Shown here: one piece after another, positions 1-9,077 of the stretch
How positions within the stretch are numbered: the first letter of the stretch is position 1
Layout of the letters: each line of letters opens with the position of its first letter
Translations under genes and position numbers: made by a program
The notes under the pieces: model-generated
The model's database searches: none
Told to the model about the DNA's origin: nothing
What the model saw: the letters and a program-made list of their open reading frames with translations, nothing else
NCBI RefSeq assembly: GCF_029894125.1
Contig: NZ_JARXYZ010000004.1
Coordinates: 418,634 to 482,633 of the forward strand
DNA length: 64,000 bases
Direction of reading: 5' to 3'
Source of the DNA: Kitasatospora sp. MAA19
GTDB taxonomy: Bacteria > Actinomycetota > Actinomycetes > Streptomycetales > Streptomycetaceae

Positions 1-1806
1 GGCCAGCGCGGCGGGCTCCCGGCGCCGGCGCACGCTCCGGCCGGCCACCCGAACCGTGAGGACGTGGCGGGCCGGCTCGGCTACCTCGATTCGGCGACCC
101 GGCGGATCAACAGCGCGCTCGACCTGTCCGCGACGCTGCGCAACATCGGCCGGGTGCTGGTCCCGACCCTGGCCGACGCCGCCGTGGTCCACCTGCGCGA
201 CCCGCTGCCCAACGTCGAACGCGAACCCGGCTTCCCGGACGAGCTGCGGATCCACCACAGCACCGGCACCCGGATCGGACGGCGCGGCCGGCCGAGCGGC
301 GCGGACGACCGGCACCGCTCCCGGTACGGCTCCCGCTCGGCCGCCGACACCGGCCCCGCCACCCCGGTGACCCGCGGCGGGGCGCTCGCGCACGCCCTGC
401 TGAGCCGCCGCCCCGCCGAGTCCGCGGTGCTCGGCACGCCCGGCGCCGAACGCACCGAGGCGCTGCTGCGCGAGCTGTACGGCACCCGCGGGCTGGCCCG
501 GTTGGCGGCGGGCACCTCGGTGCTGGCCCTGCCGTTGCGCGGCCGCAAGGCCGTCCTCGGACTGCTGGTGCTGATCCGCCGCCCTCCTGAACGCACCGGC
601 CGGCCCGCCTTCGACGCCGCCGACATCGCGACCGCCGCACACCTCGCCACCCAGGCGGGGCTGGCGGTGGACACCGCGCTGCGGTACGCCCGCGAGTGGG
701 AGATAGCCAACGAACTCCAGCGCAGCATGCTGCCGTTGCGCCTGCCGCAGCCGCACGGCGTCCGGCTGGCCCAGCGCTACCTGCCCGGCGAGCGCGGCGC
801 ACAGGTCGGCGGCGACTGGTACGACGCCGTACCGCTGCCCGGCAACCGGGTCGCCCTGATCGTCGGCGACGTGATGGGCCACTCGCTCACCTCGGCCGCC
901 ATCATGGGCCAACTGCGCACCAGCGCCCAGACGTTGGCGGCCCTCGACCTGCCGCCGCACGAGGTGCTCTACCACCTGGACGAGCAGGCCCAGCGGCTCG
1001 GCCGCGAGCAGCACCTGGCGACCTGCGTGTACGCGGTGTACGACCCGATCGCCAACCGGGTGGTGCTGGCCAACGCCGGGCACGTCCCGCCCGTCCTGGT
1101 CCGACCGGACGGGACGGCCGAGTTGGTGGAGCTGGACTCCGGGGCACCGATCGGGGTCGGCGGGGTGGACTTCAACTCGGTCGAACTGCCCGCGCCTCCC
1201 GGCTCGGCCCTGCTGCTGTTCACCGACGGCCTGGTGGAGACCCGCAGCCGCCCGATCAGCGACGGCCTGGAGGTGCTCCGCGCCCGGATCGCCGCCGCCC
1301 GCTGGCAGTCCCCCGAACAGCTCTGCCAGGAGGCGCTGCGGATCCTGCCGCCGGGCGACCGCGGCGACGACATCGCCCTGCTGGGCGCGTGCTTCGACGG
1401 CATCCCGGCCGGGGACGTCGCGCACTGGTACCTGCAGCCGCGCAACGAGACGCCCGGTCGGGCCCGTCGGCTGGCCGCCCACACGCTGCGCCGCTGGGGG
1501 CTCGGCGAGCTCAGCGAGGCGACCGAGCTGATGGTCAGCGAGCTGGTGACCAACGCCGTCCAGCACGCGACCCGCCCGGTCACCCTGAGCCTGGTGCGCA
1601 CCACCCGGCTGCGCTGCGAGGTCGGCGACGACAGCCCGCTGCTGCCGCGGCCGCGCCGCACCGGGCCGGAGGACGAACGCGGCCGCGGCCTGCAGATAGT
1701 GGCCAGGTGCGCCGACCGCTGGGGCGCCACCCGGCTGGGCACCGGCAAGGTGGTCTGGTTCGAGCAGCGCCTCCCCCAGCCGTCCGCCGAGCAGCGGCAG
1801 CCCTAG
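1..1806 (+). CDS. PP2C/SpoIIE-family serine phosphatase with GAF-like and HATPase domains (5' end outside window)
   Basis: Likely dephosphorylates an anti-anti-sigma factor and also carries an anti-sigma (RsbW-like) kinase domain. The frame is open from base 1, so the true start lies upstream; the first internal GTG is at 64. In order: a GAF-like sensor region over roughly the first 200 residues, a PP2C_SIG domain (VGGDWYDAV and VGDVMGHS supply the metal-binding Asp residues, then FTDGLVE and DDIALL), and a C-terminal HATPase_c domain (N-box ELVTNAVQHA, glycine motif GRGLQIV). This three-domain architecture is common in Streptomyces, which have many such partner-switching proteins. Stop TAG at 1804-1806, convergent with the MMPL gene 52 bp away. 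The specific sigma-factor partner cannot be read from the sequence. Confidence 0.88.
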   Translation, partial: GQRGGLPAPAHAPAGHPNREDVAGRLGYLDSATRRINSALDLSATLRNIGRVLVPTLADAAVVHLRDPLPNVEREPGFPDELRIHHSTGTRIGRRGRPSGADDRHRSRYGSRSAADTGPATPVTRGGALAHALLSRRPAESAVLGTPGAERTEALLRELYGTRGLARLAAGTSVLALPLRGRKAVLGLLVLIRRPPERTGRPAFDAADIATAAHLATQAGLAVDTALRYAREWEIANELQRSMLPLRLPQPHGVRLAQRYLPGERGAQVGGDWYDAVPLPGNRVALIVGDVMGHSLTSAAIMGQLRTSAQTLAALDLPPHEVLYHLDEQAQRLGREQHLATCVYAVYDPIANRVVLANAGHVPPVLVRPDGTAELVELDSGAPIGVGGVDFNSVELPAPPGSALLLFTDGLVETRSRPISDGLEVLRARIAAARWQSPEQLCQEALRILPPGDRGDDIALLGACFDGIPAGDVAHWYLQPRNETPGRARRLAAHTLRRWGLGELSEATELMVSELVTNAVQHATRPVTLSLVRTTRLRCEVGDDSPLLPRPRRTGPEDERGRGLQIVARCADRWGATRLGTGKVVWFEQRLPQPSAEQRQP

Positions 1807-1858
1807 GGCCCGCGCGGGCGCCCGGCGGGAGCGGCCCGCCGAGCGCCCGGACCGCGGT

Positions 1859-4051
1859 TCAGACCCCGACCGGCTCCTTCGCCGGCCGCTCCTCCAGGCG
1901 AGCGATCAGCTGCTCGCCCTCCATGTCGACCCGCGGCACGACCTTCTCCAGCCGCTTCGGGAACCACCAGGCGGCCCGGCCGAACAGCGTCATCGCGGCC
2001 GGCACCAGCGCCATCCGCACCACGAAGGCGTCCACCAGCACGCCCACCGCGAGGGCGAAGCCGATCGGCTGCACGATCGGGTCGTGGCCGAAGACGAACG
2101 AGCCGAACACCGACACCATGATCAGTGCCGCCGCCGTGACCACCCGGGCGCCGCCCCGCACCCCGGCCACGACCGCGTCCCGCGGCGCCCTGCCGTGGAC
2201 GTACTCCTCCTTCATCCCGGAGACCAGGAACAGCTCGTAGTCCATCGCCAGCCCGAACAGCACGCCGATCAGCAGGATCGGCACGAAGCTCACCACCGGC
2301 CCGACCTTCGGCACGTCGATCAGGCCGTCCAGCCAGCCCCACTGGTAGACCGCGACCACCGCGCCGAGCGAGGCGGTGATGCTGAGCAGGAATCCGGCCA
2401 CCGCCTTGAGCGGGACGAGCACCGAGCGGAACGCCAGCGCCAGCAGCACCACCGCGATGCCGACGATCACCGCGAGGAACGGCGGCAGCGCCTGGCCGAG
2501 CTTGGTGGAGACGTCGATGTTGGCGGCGGTGGTGCCGGTGACGGCGATGTCCGCGCCGGTGGCGGACTTCAGCGACTCGCGCTGGTCTCGGATCTCGTTG
2601 ACCAGTGTCCTGGTGCCGGCGTCGTCCGGCCCGGTCTGCGGGATGACGGTCAGCAGGGCGGTGCCGCCGGTCCGGTCGACGGTCGGGGGCAGCAGCGTCC
2701 GCACGCCCGGCAGGGTCTGCAGCCGGGCCGCCACGCCCTGCACCGCCTGCTCCGGCCGCGGCGCGCCCTGGGCGTCCACGACGACCACCAGCGGCGCGTT
2801 GAAGCCCGGCCCGAAGCCGGCGCCGACCAGGTCGTAGGCCTTGCGCGCGTCGGTGCCGGCGGCCTGCGAACCGCCGCCCGGCAGGCCGAGGTCGAGGCTC
2901 GCGGCGGGCACGGCGAGCAGGCCCAGCCCGGCCAGTCCGGCGAGCAGCACCGCCAGCGGGCGGCGGACCACGAAGCGGGCCCAGCGCTCGCCCAGGGTGG
3001 TGCGGCCGTCGGGGCGGGTCTCGCGGTGCAGCGCCCGCTTCCGGACCGGCAGCCGGTCGATGGCACGGCCGGCGAAGCCGAGCAGCGCGGGCAGCAACGT
3101 GATCGCGACCAGGACGGCGACCACGACGGCGCCGGAGGCGGCCAGGCCCATCACGGTCAGGAAGGGGACGCCCGCGACGGCGAGCCCGGCGAGCGCCACG
3201 ACGACGGTCAGGCCGGCGAAGACGACGGCGCTGCCGGCGGTGGCGGTGGCGCGGGCGGCGGCCTCGTCCGGCTCCAGGCCCTCGTCCAGGTGGCGGCGGT
3301 GCCGGGAGAGGATGAACAGCGCGTAGTCGATGCCGACGGCGAGGCCGACCATCAGCGCCAGCACCGGCGCGGTGGTGATGATCTCGAACGAGCCGGACAG
3401 CGCCATGATCGCGGCCAGCGCCGCGCCGACCCCGACCAGGGCGGTCAGCAGCGGCAGCCCGGCGGCGACCAATGAGCCGAGGGTGACCACCAGGACCACC
3501 CCGGCCACCACCAGGCCGATCACCTCCCCGCCGTCGACCTGCGCCATCTTGTTGTACGCGTCGCCGCCGAAGGCGACGTCCAGCCCGGCCGCGCGGGCCG
3601 GCTCGGCGGCGGCCCTGACGGCCTCGCGCTGCTGGTCGGTGACGTCGGCGAGCTTGTGGTCGAACGAGACCAGGGCGATCGCGACCCGGCCGTCCGGCGA
3701 GACGGCGCCGGTGGCGTACGGGTCGGGCACGGCGGCGACGCCCGGGACGGCGGCGATCCGGCCGACCGCCTCGCTGACGGCCCGGCCCGCCTCGGGCGCG
3801 GTGGCGCCGCCGGGCGCGGGGGCCGCGAAGACGACCTGGGCGGAGCCGTGGGCCTGCTGCGGGAAGGTGTCCTTGATCCGGTCCAGGGTGGTCTGCGCCT
3901 CGGTGCCCGGCACCTTGAACTCGTCGCTGGTCTTGCCGGCGAACGCCCCTGCGGCCCCGCCGAGCGCGATCAGCACGGCGATCCAGACGGCCAGCACCGC
4001 CCGCCTTCGCCGGAAGCAGTAGTGGCCCAGTCGGTAGAGGTACGTGGCCAT
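1859..4051 (-). CDS. MMPL family RND-type transporter
   Basis: Predicted inner-membrane exporter, 730 residues, of the MMPL family (two repeats of one TM helix, a periplasmic loop and five TM helices). The N-terminus is a basic stretch followed by a hydrophobic helix (VLAVWIAVLIALGG). The paired core helices contain VGIDYALFILSRHR in the first half and LAMDYELFLVSGMKEEY in the second; Asp-Tyr pairs of this kind carry the proton relay in the family. The start is ATG at 4051, close to the divergent TetR gene at 4208 with a palindrome between them, so repression by that TetR is likely. The substrate is unknown; mycobacterial relatives export lipids and small streptomycete ones are often drug-resistance or secondary-metabolite pumps. 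Confidence 0.9.
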   Translation of the reverse strand: MATYLYRLGHYCFRRRRAVLAVWIAVLIALGGAAGAFAGKTSDEFKVPGTEAQTTLDRIKDTFPQQAHGSAQVVFAAPAPGGATAPEAGRAVSEAVGRIAAVPGVAAVPDPYATGAVSPDGRVAIALVSFDHKLADVTDQQREAVRAAAEPARAAGLDVAFGGDAYNKMAQVDGGEVIGLVVAGVVLVVTLGSLVAAGLPLLTALVGVGAALAAIMALSGSFEIITTAPVLALMVGLAVGIDYALFILSRHRRHLDEGLEPDEAAARATATAGSAVVFAGLTVVVALAGLAVAGVPFLTVMGLAASGAVVVAVLVAITLLPALLGFAGRAIDRLPVRKRALHRETRPDGRTTLGERWARFVVRRPLAVLLAGLAGLGLLAVPAASLDLGLPGGGSQAAGTDARKAYDLVGAGFGPGFNAPLVVVVDAQGAPRPEQAVQGVAARLQTLPGVRTLLPPTVDRTGGTALLTVIPQTGPDDAGTRTLVNEIRDQRESLKSATGADIAVTGTTAANIDVSTKLGQALPPFLAVIVGIAVVLLALAFRSVLVPLKAVAGFLLSITASLGAVVAVYQWGWLDGLIDVPKVGPVVSFVPILLIGVLFGLAMDYELFLVSGMKEEYVHGRAPRDAVVAGVRGGARVVTAAALIMVSVFGSFVFGHDPIVQPIGFALAVGVLVDAFVVRMALVPAAMTLFGRAAWWFPKRLEKVVPRVDMEGEQLIARLEERPAKEPVGV

Positions 4052-4123
4052 GGGTGACCCCTCGGTCAGGTCGTCGGGCAGGCAGGTGCCTGAAGCAGGT
4101 CGCGCTCCACCGTACGCGCAACC

Positions 4124-4137
4124 TTGTCAGGTGACAA
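4124..4137. promoter_or_regulatory. Palindromic operator between MMPL and TetR genes
   Basis: TTGTCA-GG-TGACAA is an exact inverted repeat (6-bp arms, 2-bp spacer) midway between the divergent MMPL (ATG 4051) and TetR (ATG 4208) starts. Further TTGTCCGA and GTTCGACA elements follow before 4195. Short palindromes in a divergent gap are typical for TetR autoregulators that also repress the pump. Confidence 0.6.
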
Positions 4138-4207
4138 AGTTGTCCGACCGAATCAAGTGACAGAATCGTTCGACACAGTTATCCGACCATGGCGATACCC
4201 TGGCTGG

Positions 4208-4831
4208 ATGGCTCATGTCCCCGCCTCCGAACGCCGTCCGCAACTGGTCCAGGCCGCCCTCGACCTGATGACCCGGGAGGGGGTCGCCGCCGGCAGCACC
4301 CGCGCGATCGCGGCCGAGTTAGGCGTGGCGCAGGCGACGGTGCACTACACCTTCGGCACCAAGAAGGACCTCTACCGGGCCGTCGTCGAGCAGCTGACCG
4401 CCGAGTTCATCGGCCACGTCCGCGCCTCCTACCCGGGCGACGGCTCCTTCGGCGAGCAGGTCGGGACACTGGTCCACGCGCTCTGGGAGAGCTCGACCGG
4501 CGAGGACGGGCGGTGCGTGCTGCTGAGCGAGTTCGCGGCGCTGGCGATGCGCGACCCGGACCTGCAGGAGATCATGCGGGCGCTCCAGCACGGGATCGAG
4601 GGCACCGCGGCGGAGATGCTCACCGCGCTCGCCGACGCGCACGGCCTCCAACTGGCCATGCCCGCCCGGGAGATCGCCGTCCACTTCCTCACCGGCTTCG
4701 ACGGCCTCACCGACCGCTACCTGGCGCTGCGCGCGCCGGGCGAGCAGCCCGACCCGGACACCCTGCGGGCCCTGGACCTGCTGGTGGCCACCACGGTCGG
4801 GCTCTGCCTCGGCGCCCCGGCGAGGCCGTAG
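4208..4831 (+). CDS. TetR family transcriptional regulator with a TTA codon
   Basis: 207-residue regulator. The N-terminal HTH is clear (STRAIAAELGVAQATVHYTFGTKKDLY), followed by an all-helical ligand domain ending LCLGAPARP. ATG at 4208 is preferred because homology starts there; an in-frame TTG at 4124 lies inside the operator palindrome. Divergent from the MMPL transporter, which is its probable target. The leucine before GVAQAT is encoded by TTA (4319-4321), a codon nearly absent from this window. In streptomycetes TTA is read by the bldA tRNA, present here at 63154-63235, so the regulator's translation may be tied to development. Confidence 0.9.
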   Translation: MAHVPASERRPQLVQAALDLMTREGVAAGSTRAIAAELGVAQATVHYTFGTKKDLYRAVVEQLTAEFIGHVRASYPGDGSFGEQVGTLVHALWESSTGEDGRCVLLSEFAALAMRDPDLQEIMRALQHGIEGTAAEMLTALADAHGLQLAMPAREIAVHFLTGFDGLTDRYLALRAPGEQPDPDTLRALDLLVATTVGLCLGAPARP

Positions 4832-4878
4832 GCCCTCGGCGGCAATTCCGGGGGCCCGGAGACCAGGGAGCCAGGGGG

Positions 4879-5904
4879 CTAGGAGACGATCCGGACCGGG
4901 AGTTCGGCCAGCACCTCGCGCAGCGCGACCGCGAAGCGTTCGTACTCGGCACTGCGCGCCGAACCGGGGCGGGTGGCCAGCCCGATCCGGCGGCCGGGCG
5001 CCGGGGCGGCGAAGCGCACGGCGGCCAGCCGGTCGGTGCGGCCGGCCTCGACGTCCAGCGCGGTGGCCGGCAGCAGCGTCACCCCGAGGCCGCCGGCGAC
5101 CAGTTGCACCAGGGTGGACAGACCGGCCGCACGGGTGGTGGAGCCCGTCGGATCGGCGCCGACCTCGCGGCAGATGTCGAGGGCCTGGTCGCGCAGGCAG
5201 TGGCCCTCCTCCAGCAGCAGCACGTCCAGGTCGAGCAGCACGTCGCGCGGGACGTCGATCCGCCCGGCGAGCGGATGGTCGGGCGGGGTGACCAGGACGA
5301 AGTCCTCGTCGAACAGCGGGATGTCCCGGGTCGGGGAGACGCCGCCGGCCGGGAGTGCGAGCAGTAGGACGTCCAGCCGCCCGGCGGCCAGTCCCTCCAG
5401 CAGCGAGGGCGTGCGCTCCTCGTGGACGTGCAGCTCCAGCTCCGGGAAGCGGTCGCGGACCAACCGCAGCACGGTGGGCAGCAGGTAGGGCGCGACGGTC
5501 GGGATGACACCGAGGTGCAGCGGCCCGGTGAACGGGCGGCGGGCCGCGTCGACCTCCTCGGTGAGGGCCTGCAGCGAGGCGAGCACCCGGCGTGCATGCT
5601 CGCGCACGCGCTCCCCCAAGGGAGTGATAATCACCCTGCGCGTCGTACGCTCGACCAGCTGCGCGCCCAGCGACTCCTCCAGCGCCGCGATCGCCCCGGA
5701 CAGCGCCGGCTGACTGGTCCCGGTGGCAGCGGCGGCCTCCCGGAAGTGCCGGTGCTCGGCGACCGCGAGGAACGCCCTGAGCTGGGCGACGGTCGGCGTC
5801 CGGGGGCTGCGGACTGTGGCGCTCGCCACAACGGACTCGGGCCTGGCGGCGGCACCCCTGCGGGGCCGGGGCCGGGACGTGGGAAGTTCGGTACTGATAG
5901 CCAT
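4879..5904 (-). CDS. oxyR: OxyR-type LysR family peroxide sensor
   Basis: 341-residue LysR regulator: N-terminal winged HTH at about residues 38-97 (QLRAFLAVAEHRHFREAAAATG, SQPALSGAIAALEE), then a periplasmic-binding-like sensor domain. Two cysteines, C236 and C245, lie in EEGHCLRDQALDIC with the same nine-residue spacing as the redox pair C199/C208 of E. coli OxyR, so peroxide sensing by disulfide formation is expected. Divergent from ahpC-ahpD, the classical target. The first ~35 residues are a low-complexity extension and translation might start later, but the ATG at 5904 is the only obvious start. Confidence 0.93.
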   Translation of the reverse strand: MAISTELPTSRPRPRRGAAARPESVVASATVRSPRTPTVAQLRAFLAVAEHRHFREAAAATGTSQPALSGAIAALEESLGAQLVERTTRRVIITPLGERVREHARRVLASLQALTEEVDAARRPFTGPLHLGVIPTVAPYLLPTVLRLVRDRFPELELHVHEERTPSLLEGLAAGRLDVLLLALPAGGVSPTRDIPLFDEDFVLVTPPDHPLAGRIDVPRDVLLDLDVLLLEEGHCLRDQALDICREVGADPTGSTTRAAGLSTLVQLVAGGLGVTLLPATALDVEAGRTDRLAAVRFAAPAPGRRIGLATRPGSARSAEYERFAVALREVLAELPVRIVS

Positions 5905-6020
5905 CTCCGATCAGACACATCCAGTCTAGCTATTTCCCTGATCAGTCCACGATGTGGAAACGTAGGACGTGTCCGGAATCCGGACAAACTCCCCTCAGTC
6001 TCACTTCAGGAGAAGCGAAC
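5905..6020. promoter_or_regulatory. oxyR-ahpC intergenic control region
   Basis: A 116-bp divergent spacer, clearly AT-richer than its flanks. GATCAG (5909-5914) and CTGATC (5938-5943) form an inverted repeat around TCTAGCTATTT, a plausible OxyR binding region. The ahpC ribosome binding site CAGGAGAA (6007-6014) precedes the GTG at 6021. The operator call is inferred from gene order plus symmetry. Confidence 0.5.
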
Positions 6021-6572
6021 GTGCTCACGATCGGTGACAAGTTCCCCGAGTTCGAACTCAACGCCTGCGTCGACCTGGACGCCGCGAACGCCTTCGCCGA
6101 GATCAACCACAAGTCCTACGAGGGCAAGTGGAAGATCGTCTTCTTCTGGCCGATGGACTTCACCTTCGTCTGCCCGACCGAGATCGCCGCGTTCGGCAAG
6201 CTGAACGACGAGTTCGCCGACCGCGACGCCCAGATCCTCGGCGTCTCCGGTGACTCCGAGTTCGTGCACCACGCCTGGCGCAAGGACCACAAGGACCTGC
6301 GCGACCTGCCCTTCCCGATGCTGGCCGACGTCAAGCACGACCTGATGCGCGCCTGCGGCGTCGAGGGCGCGGACGGCACCGCCCAGCGCGCGGTGTTCAT
6401 CGTCGACCCGAACAACGAGATCCAGTTCGTCATGGTGACCGCCGGCTCCGTCGGCCGTAACCCCAAGGAGGTCCTGCGGGTGCTGGACGCCCTGCAGACC
6501 GACGAGCTGTGCCCGTGCAACTGGACCAAGGGCGAGGACACCCTCGACGCCCAGGCCCTGCTGGCGGGCTGA
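6021..6572 (+). CDS. ahpC: Alkyl hydroperoxide reductase AhpC (peroxiredoxin)
   Basis: 183-residue 2-Cys peroxiredoxin that reduces H2O2 and organic peroxides in the cytoplasm. The peroxidatic cysteine is C51 in FTFVCPTEI; C-terminal cysteines C164 and C166 (DELCPCNW) are the resolving candidates, as in mycobacterial AhpC, which is recycled by AhpD. GTG at 6021 has a well-placed AGGAG; an upstream in-frame ATG at 5952 would add residues unlike the family. The ahpD start lies 3 bp after the stop, so the two form one operon, divergent from oxyR. Confidence 0.95.
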   Translation: MLTIGDKFPEFELNACVDLDAANAFAEINHKSYEGKWKIVFFWPMDFTFVCPTEIAAFGKLNDEFADRDAQILGVSGDSEFVHHAWRKDHKDLRDLPFPMLADVKHDLMRACGVEGADGTAQRAVFIVDPNNEIQFVMVTAGSVGRNPKEVLRVLDALQTDELCPCNWTKGEDTLDAQALLAG

Positions 6573-6575
6573 CCC

Positions 6576-7118
6576 ATGGCCCTCGACGACCTGAAGGCCG
6601 CCCTCCCGGACTACGCCAAGGACCTCAAGCTCAACCTGGGCTCGGTCATCGGCAACTCCGACCTCCCCGCCCAGCAGCTCTGGGGCACCGTGCTGTCCTG
6701 CGCGATGGCCACCCGCAGCGCCGGTCTGCTGCGCGAGCTGGAGCCCGAGGCCAAGGCCAACCTCTCCCCGGAGGCGTACACCGCCGCCAAGGGCGCGGCC
6801 GCGATCATGGGGATGAACAACGTCTACTACCGGACGCTGCACCTGCTCTCCGACAAGGAGTACAGCACGATGCGCGCCGGTCTGCGGATGAACATCATCG
6901 GCACTCCGGGCGTCGAGAAGGTCGACTTCGAGCTCTGGTGCTTCGCCGTGTCGGCCATCAACGGCTGCGGCCAGTGCCTCGACTCGCACGAGGCCGTCCT
7001 GCGCAAGGCCGGCGTCGAGCGCGAGGTCGTCCAGGCCTCGATGAAGATCGCCGCCGTCCTGCAGGCCGTGGCCGGCGTCCTCGACGCCGAGGCCGCCCTG
7101 GCCGACGCCACCGCCTGA
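6576..7118 (+). CDS. ahpD: Alkyl hydroperoxidase AhpD
   Basis: 180-residue carboxymuconolactone-decarboxylase-fold protein. The thioredoxin-like motif CGQC (C131, C134) with H138 in CGQCLDSHE matches the catalytic triad of Mycobacterium tuberculosis AhpD, which regenerates AhpC and has weak peroxidase activity of its own. Starts 3 nt after the ahpC stop and probably relies on the same ribosomes. A strong hairpin terminator follows 12 nt after the stop. Confidence 0.95.
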   Translation: MALDDLKAALPDYAKDLKLNLGSVIGNSDLPAQQLWGTVLSCAMATRSAGLLRELEPEAKANLSPEAYTAAKGAAAIMGMNNVYYRTLHLLSDKEYSTMRAGLRMNIIGTPGVEKVDFELWCFAVSAINGCGQCLDSHEAVLRKAGVEREVVQASMKIAAVLQAVAGVLDAEAALADATA

Positions 7119-7130
7119 CGGACCCGCGCC

Positions 7131-7183
7131 AACGCCGACGGGCCCCTTCCGGACACCACGTCCGGAAGGGGCCCGTCGGCGTT
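7131..7183. terminator. Bidirectional hairpin between ahpD and the AI-2E family gene
   Basis: 24-bp perfect inverted repeat (arms 7131-7154 and 7160-7183; 5-nt loop accac). It sits between two convergent genes and abuts the stop of the minus-strand gene, so it should end transcription from both sides. No long T tract, as usual in high-GC actinomycetes. Confidence 0.85.
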
Positions 7184-7184
7184 G

Positions 7185-8594
7185 TCAGCTCTCCGCGGGC
7201 GGGGCCGCGGCACTGCGGCCGGCGGCTTCGCGGGCGGCCTCCAGCGCGGTGAAGACGGCCTGACCGGCCTCGTTGCGCCGGCGCAGGTGGGTGATCACGG
7301 TGTTGGTGACGGCGATCAGGGGGACGGCCACCACCGCGCCGCCGATGCCGCCGATGATGCCGCCGGCCGCGACGCCGAGGACGACGCCCAGCGGGTGCAC
7401 CCGGACGGCGCGGCCGAGGATCAGCGGCTGGAGGATGTGGCTCTCGACCTGCATCACCGCGACCAGCACGATCAGCACCATCAGCGCCGTCCACGGCCCC
7501 TCGGTGACCAGGGCGATCAGCATCGCGACCGTGCCGGTGACGAGGGCGCCGACCAGCGGGACGAAGGCGCCCAGGAAGATGATCACGGCCAGCGGCATCG
7601 CCATCGGCACGCCCAGCAGATCGATGCCGATGCCGATGCAGACCGCGTCGATGAAGGCCACGCAGACGGTGCCGCGCACGTACGCGGTGAGCGTCGCCCA
7701 GGCCTTCGGGCCGGCGCCGGCCATGGCGAAGCGGGAGTGCCGGGGCAGCCCGCGCAGCGCCCAGTTCCAGATCCGCGCGCCGTCGTAGAGGAAGAAGAAG
7801 GTGGTGAAGAAGGCCAGCGCCACCGCGGTCAGCACCTCGACGGCGATCTGCGCACCGGTCAGGCTGGCCGAGGTGATCTGGTCGGTGTTGGTGGTGATCG
7901 CCTTGCCGATCTGGTCGGCGTAGTCGTTGATCTGCTGCTGGGTCAGGTGCAGCGGCCCGGTGCTCAGCCAGTCCCGCAGCGTGTTCACACCGTCCTGCAC
8001 GCGACTGGTGACCTTCGACAGGTTGGTGGACACCTGCCAGACCACGAACCAGCCGACCAGTCCGATTCCGGCCAACCCGCTCAGGAACACCGCGCCCGCC
8101 GCCAGCGAGCGCGGCACCCCGTGCCGCCGCAGCCAGGAGACCGTCGGCTCCAGCAGCGCGGAGATCAGCAGCGAGGCCAGCACCGCGAAGGCGACCAGCC
8201 GCAGCATGTCGACGATGTAGAAGACGACGTAGAGCGCGGCGCCGAGCAGCAGCAGCCGCCAGGTCGACTCGGCGGCCACCCGCAGCCCCCAGGGCACGGC
8301 CTCGGCCGGGGTGGCGGGCCGGCCGGGGTGGTACTCCCGGCCGAGGCCGGCGGGCGCGGCCGACGCGGGGGTGGCCGAGGCCGCCGGGGCCGCCGGTTCG
8401 GAGGACGGCGCCGCGGCGGGCTCGGCCCGCGGGGCCGGGACCGGATCGGGCGCCCCGGCCAGCACGGGGACGGCGAGCTCGTGCGGGTCCGCCGTCATCG
8501 CGGCGCGCCGGCGCCGTTCGATCACGGCGGCCGCGCTCGCCACCACGGCCATGCCCTTGGCCACGGCCTTGAAGGCCTTTCCGCCCCGCGCCAT
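7185..8594 (-). CDS. AI-2E family (PerM-like) transporter
   Basis: About 469-residue membrane protein. The N-terminal ~120 residues are Ala/Pro-rich and basic, then come the family hydrophobic segments (LLLLGAALYVVFYIVDMLR, VFLSGLAGIGLVGWFVVWQV), an amphipathic middle region, and the family's C-terminal block with the conserved pattern VPLVGALVTGTVAMLIAL and ILGRAVRVHPLGVVLGVAAGG. Family members include AI-2 exporters and Na+/H+ antiporters, so the substrate is open. ATG at 8594 is chosen because GGGGAG lies upstream; a GTG at 8657 has no ribosome binding site. Confidence 0.85.
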   Translation of the reverse strand: MARGGKAFKAVAKGMAVVASAAAVIERRRRAAMTADPHELAVPVLAGAPDPVPAPRAEPAAAPSSEPAAPAASATPASAAPAGLGREYHPGRPATPAEAVPWGLRVAAESTWRLLLLGAALYVVFYIVDMLRLVAFAVLASLLISALLEPTVSWLRRHGVPRSLAAGAVFLSGLAGIGLVGWFVVWQVSTNLSKVTSRVQDGVNTLRDWLSTGPLHLTQQQINDYADQIGKAITTNTDQITSASLTGAQIAVEVLTAVALAFFTTFFFLYDGARIWNWALRGLPRHSRFAMAGAGPKAWATLTAYVRGTVCVAFIDAVCIGIGIDLLGVPMAMPLAVIIFLGAFVPLVGALVTGTVAMLIALVTEGPWTALMVLIVLVAVMQVESHILQPLILGRAVRVHPLGVVLGVAAGGIIGGIGGAVVAVPLIAVTNTVITHLRRRNEAGQAVFTALEAAREAAGRSAAAPPAES

Positions 8595-9003
8595 CCTCGC
8601 TACCACCGCTCCCCTGCTGAGCCGCCGTGCCCGGCGGTACGCCGTGGGTCCCGCCACGGCCGTCAGGGATGACGCTACCGGGCGGGGGCGCGGCGAGTCC
8701 GACCCCCGGCGGGTTCGGCTCGAACAACCTCGTCACCAAACCGGGGCAAAACGCCAGATTTCAGATGGTTTCGGACCTGGATCGCTGGGGAGGAGTCGGG
8801 ACGAGACCCCGGGGAGGGCGAGATCCCGGCCTCAGCGGTCCCGGCCGCAGACCAACTGTCGGCGGACCGGCCGGTGCGGGAAGCAACCAGGACCCCTTCC
8901 CGCGCCCCGCGTCCGCACCCGGGCCCGCACCGCCCGTGGGCGCACTGGTCAGCGCAGCCCGGGCGGCGCGGCCCGACCCTCCGCCCAACCGGCGGGAAAG
9001 CGA
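8595..9003. other. Non-coding stretch upstream of the AI-2E family gene
   Basis: About 400 bp holding the promoter side of the minus-strand transporter. GC-rich, with no open frame showing conserved protein features and no clear repeat other than the hairpin that follows at 9004. Confidence 0.5.
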
Positions 9004-9047
9004 CGGCCCCCGGTCACTCGTCGGGTCCGACGAGCGACCGGGGGCCG
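9004..9047 (-). terminator. Hairpin terminator of the transglycosylase-like gene
   Basis: Arms CGGCCCCCGGTC-A-CTCGTCGG and CCGACGAG-C-GACCGGGGGCCG with a 2-nt loop give a 20-bp stem broken by one mismatch. It starts 30 bp beyond the stop of the minus-strand secreted protein at 9078. Confidence 0.8.
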
Positions 9048-9077
9048 TACGGAGTCCACCGCAGGGGGTGGTGACTC

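Noticed and set aside
1803..4121. 772-codon Arg/Gly-rich open frame on the minus strand over the MMPL gene
   Set aside because: Third-position GC bias makes long false frames in this DNA; the overlapping MMPL frame has clear membrane helices and family motifs.
4124..4207. TTG start at 4124 for the TetR regulator
   Set aside because: It lies inside the operator palindrome and adds residues without family similarity; ATG 4208 fits the TetR N-terminus.
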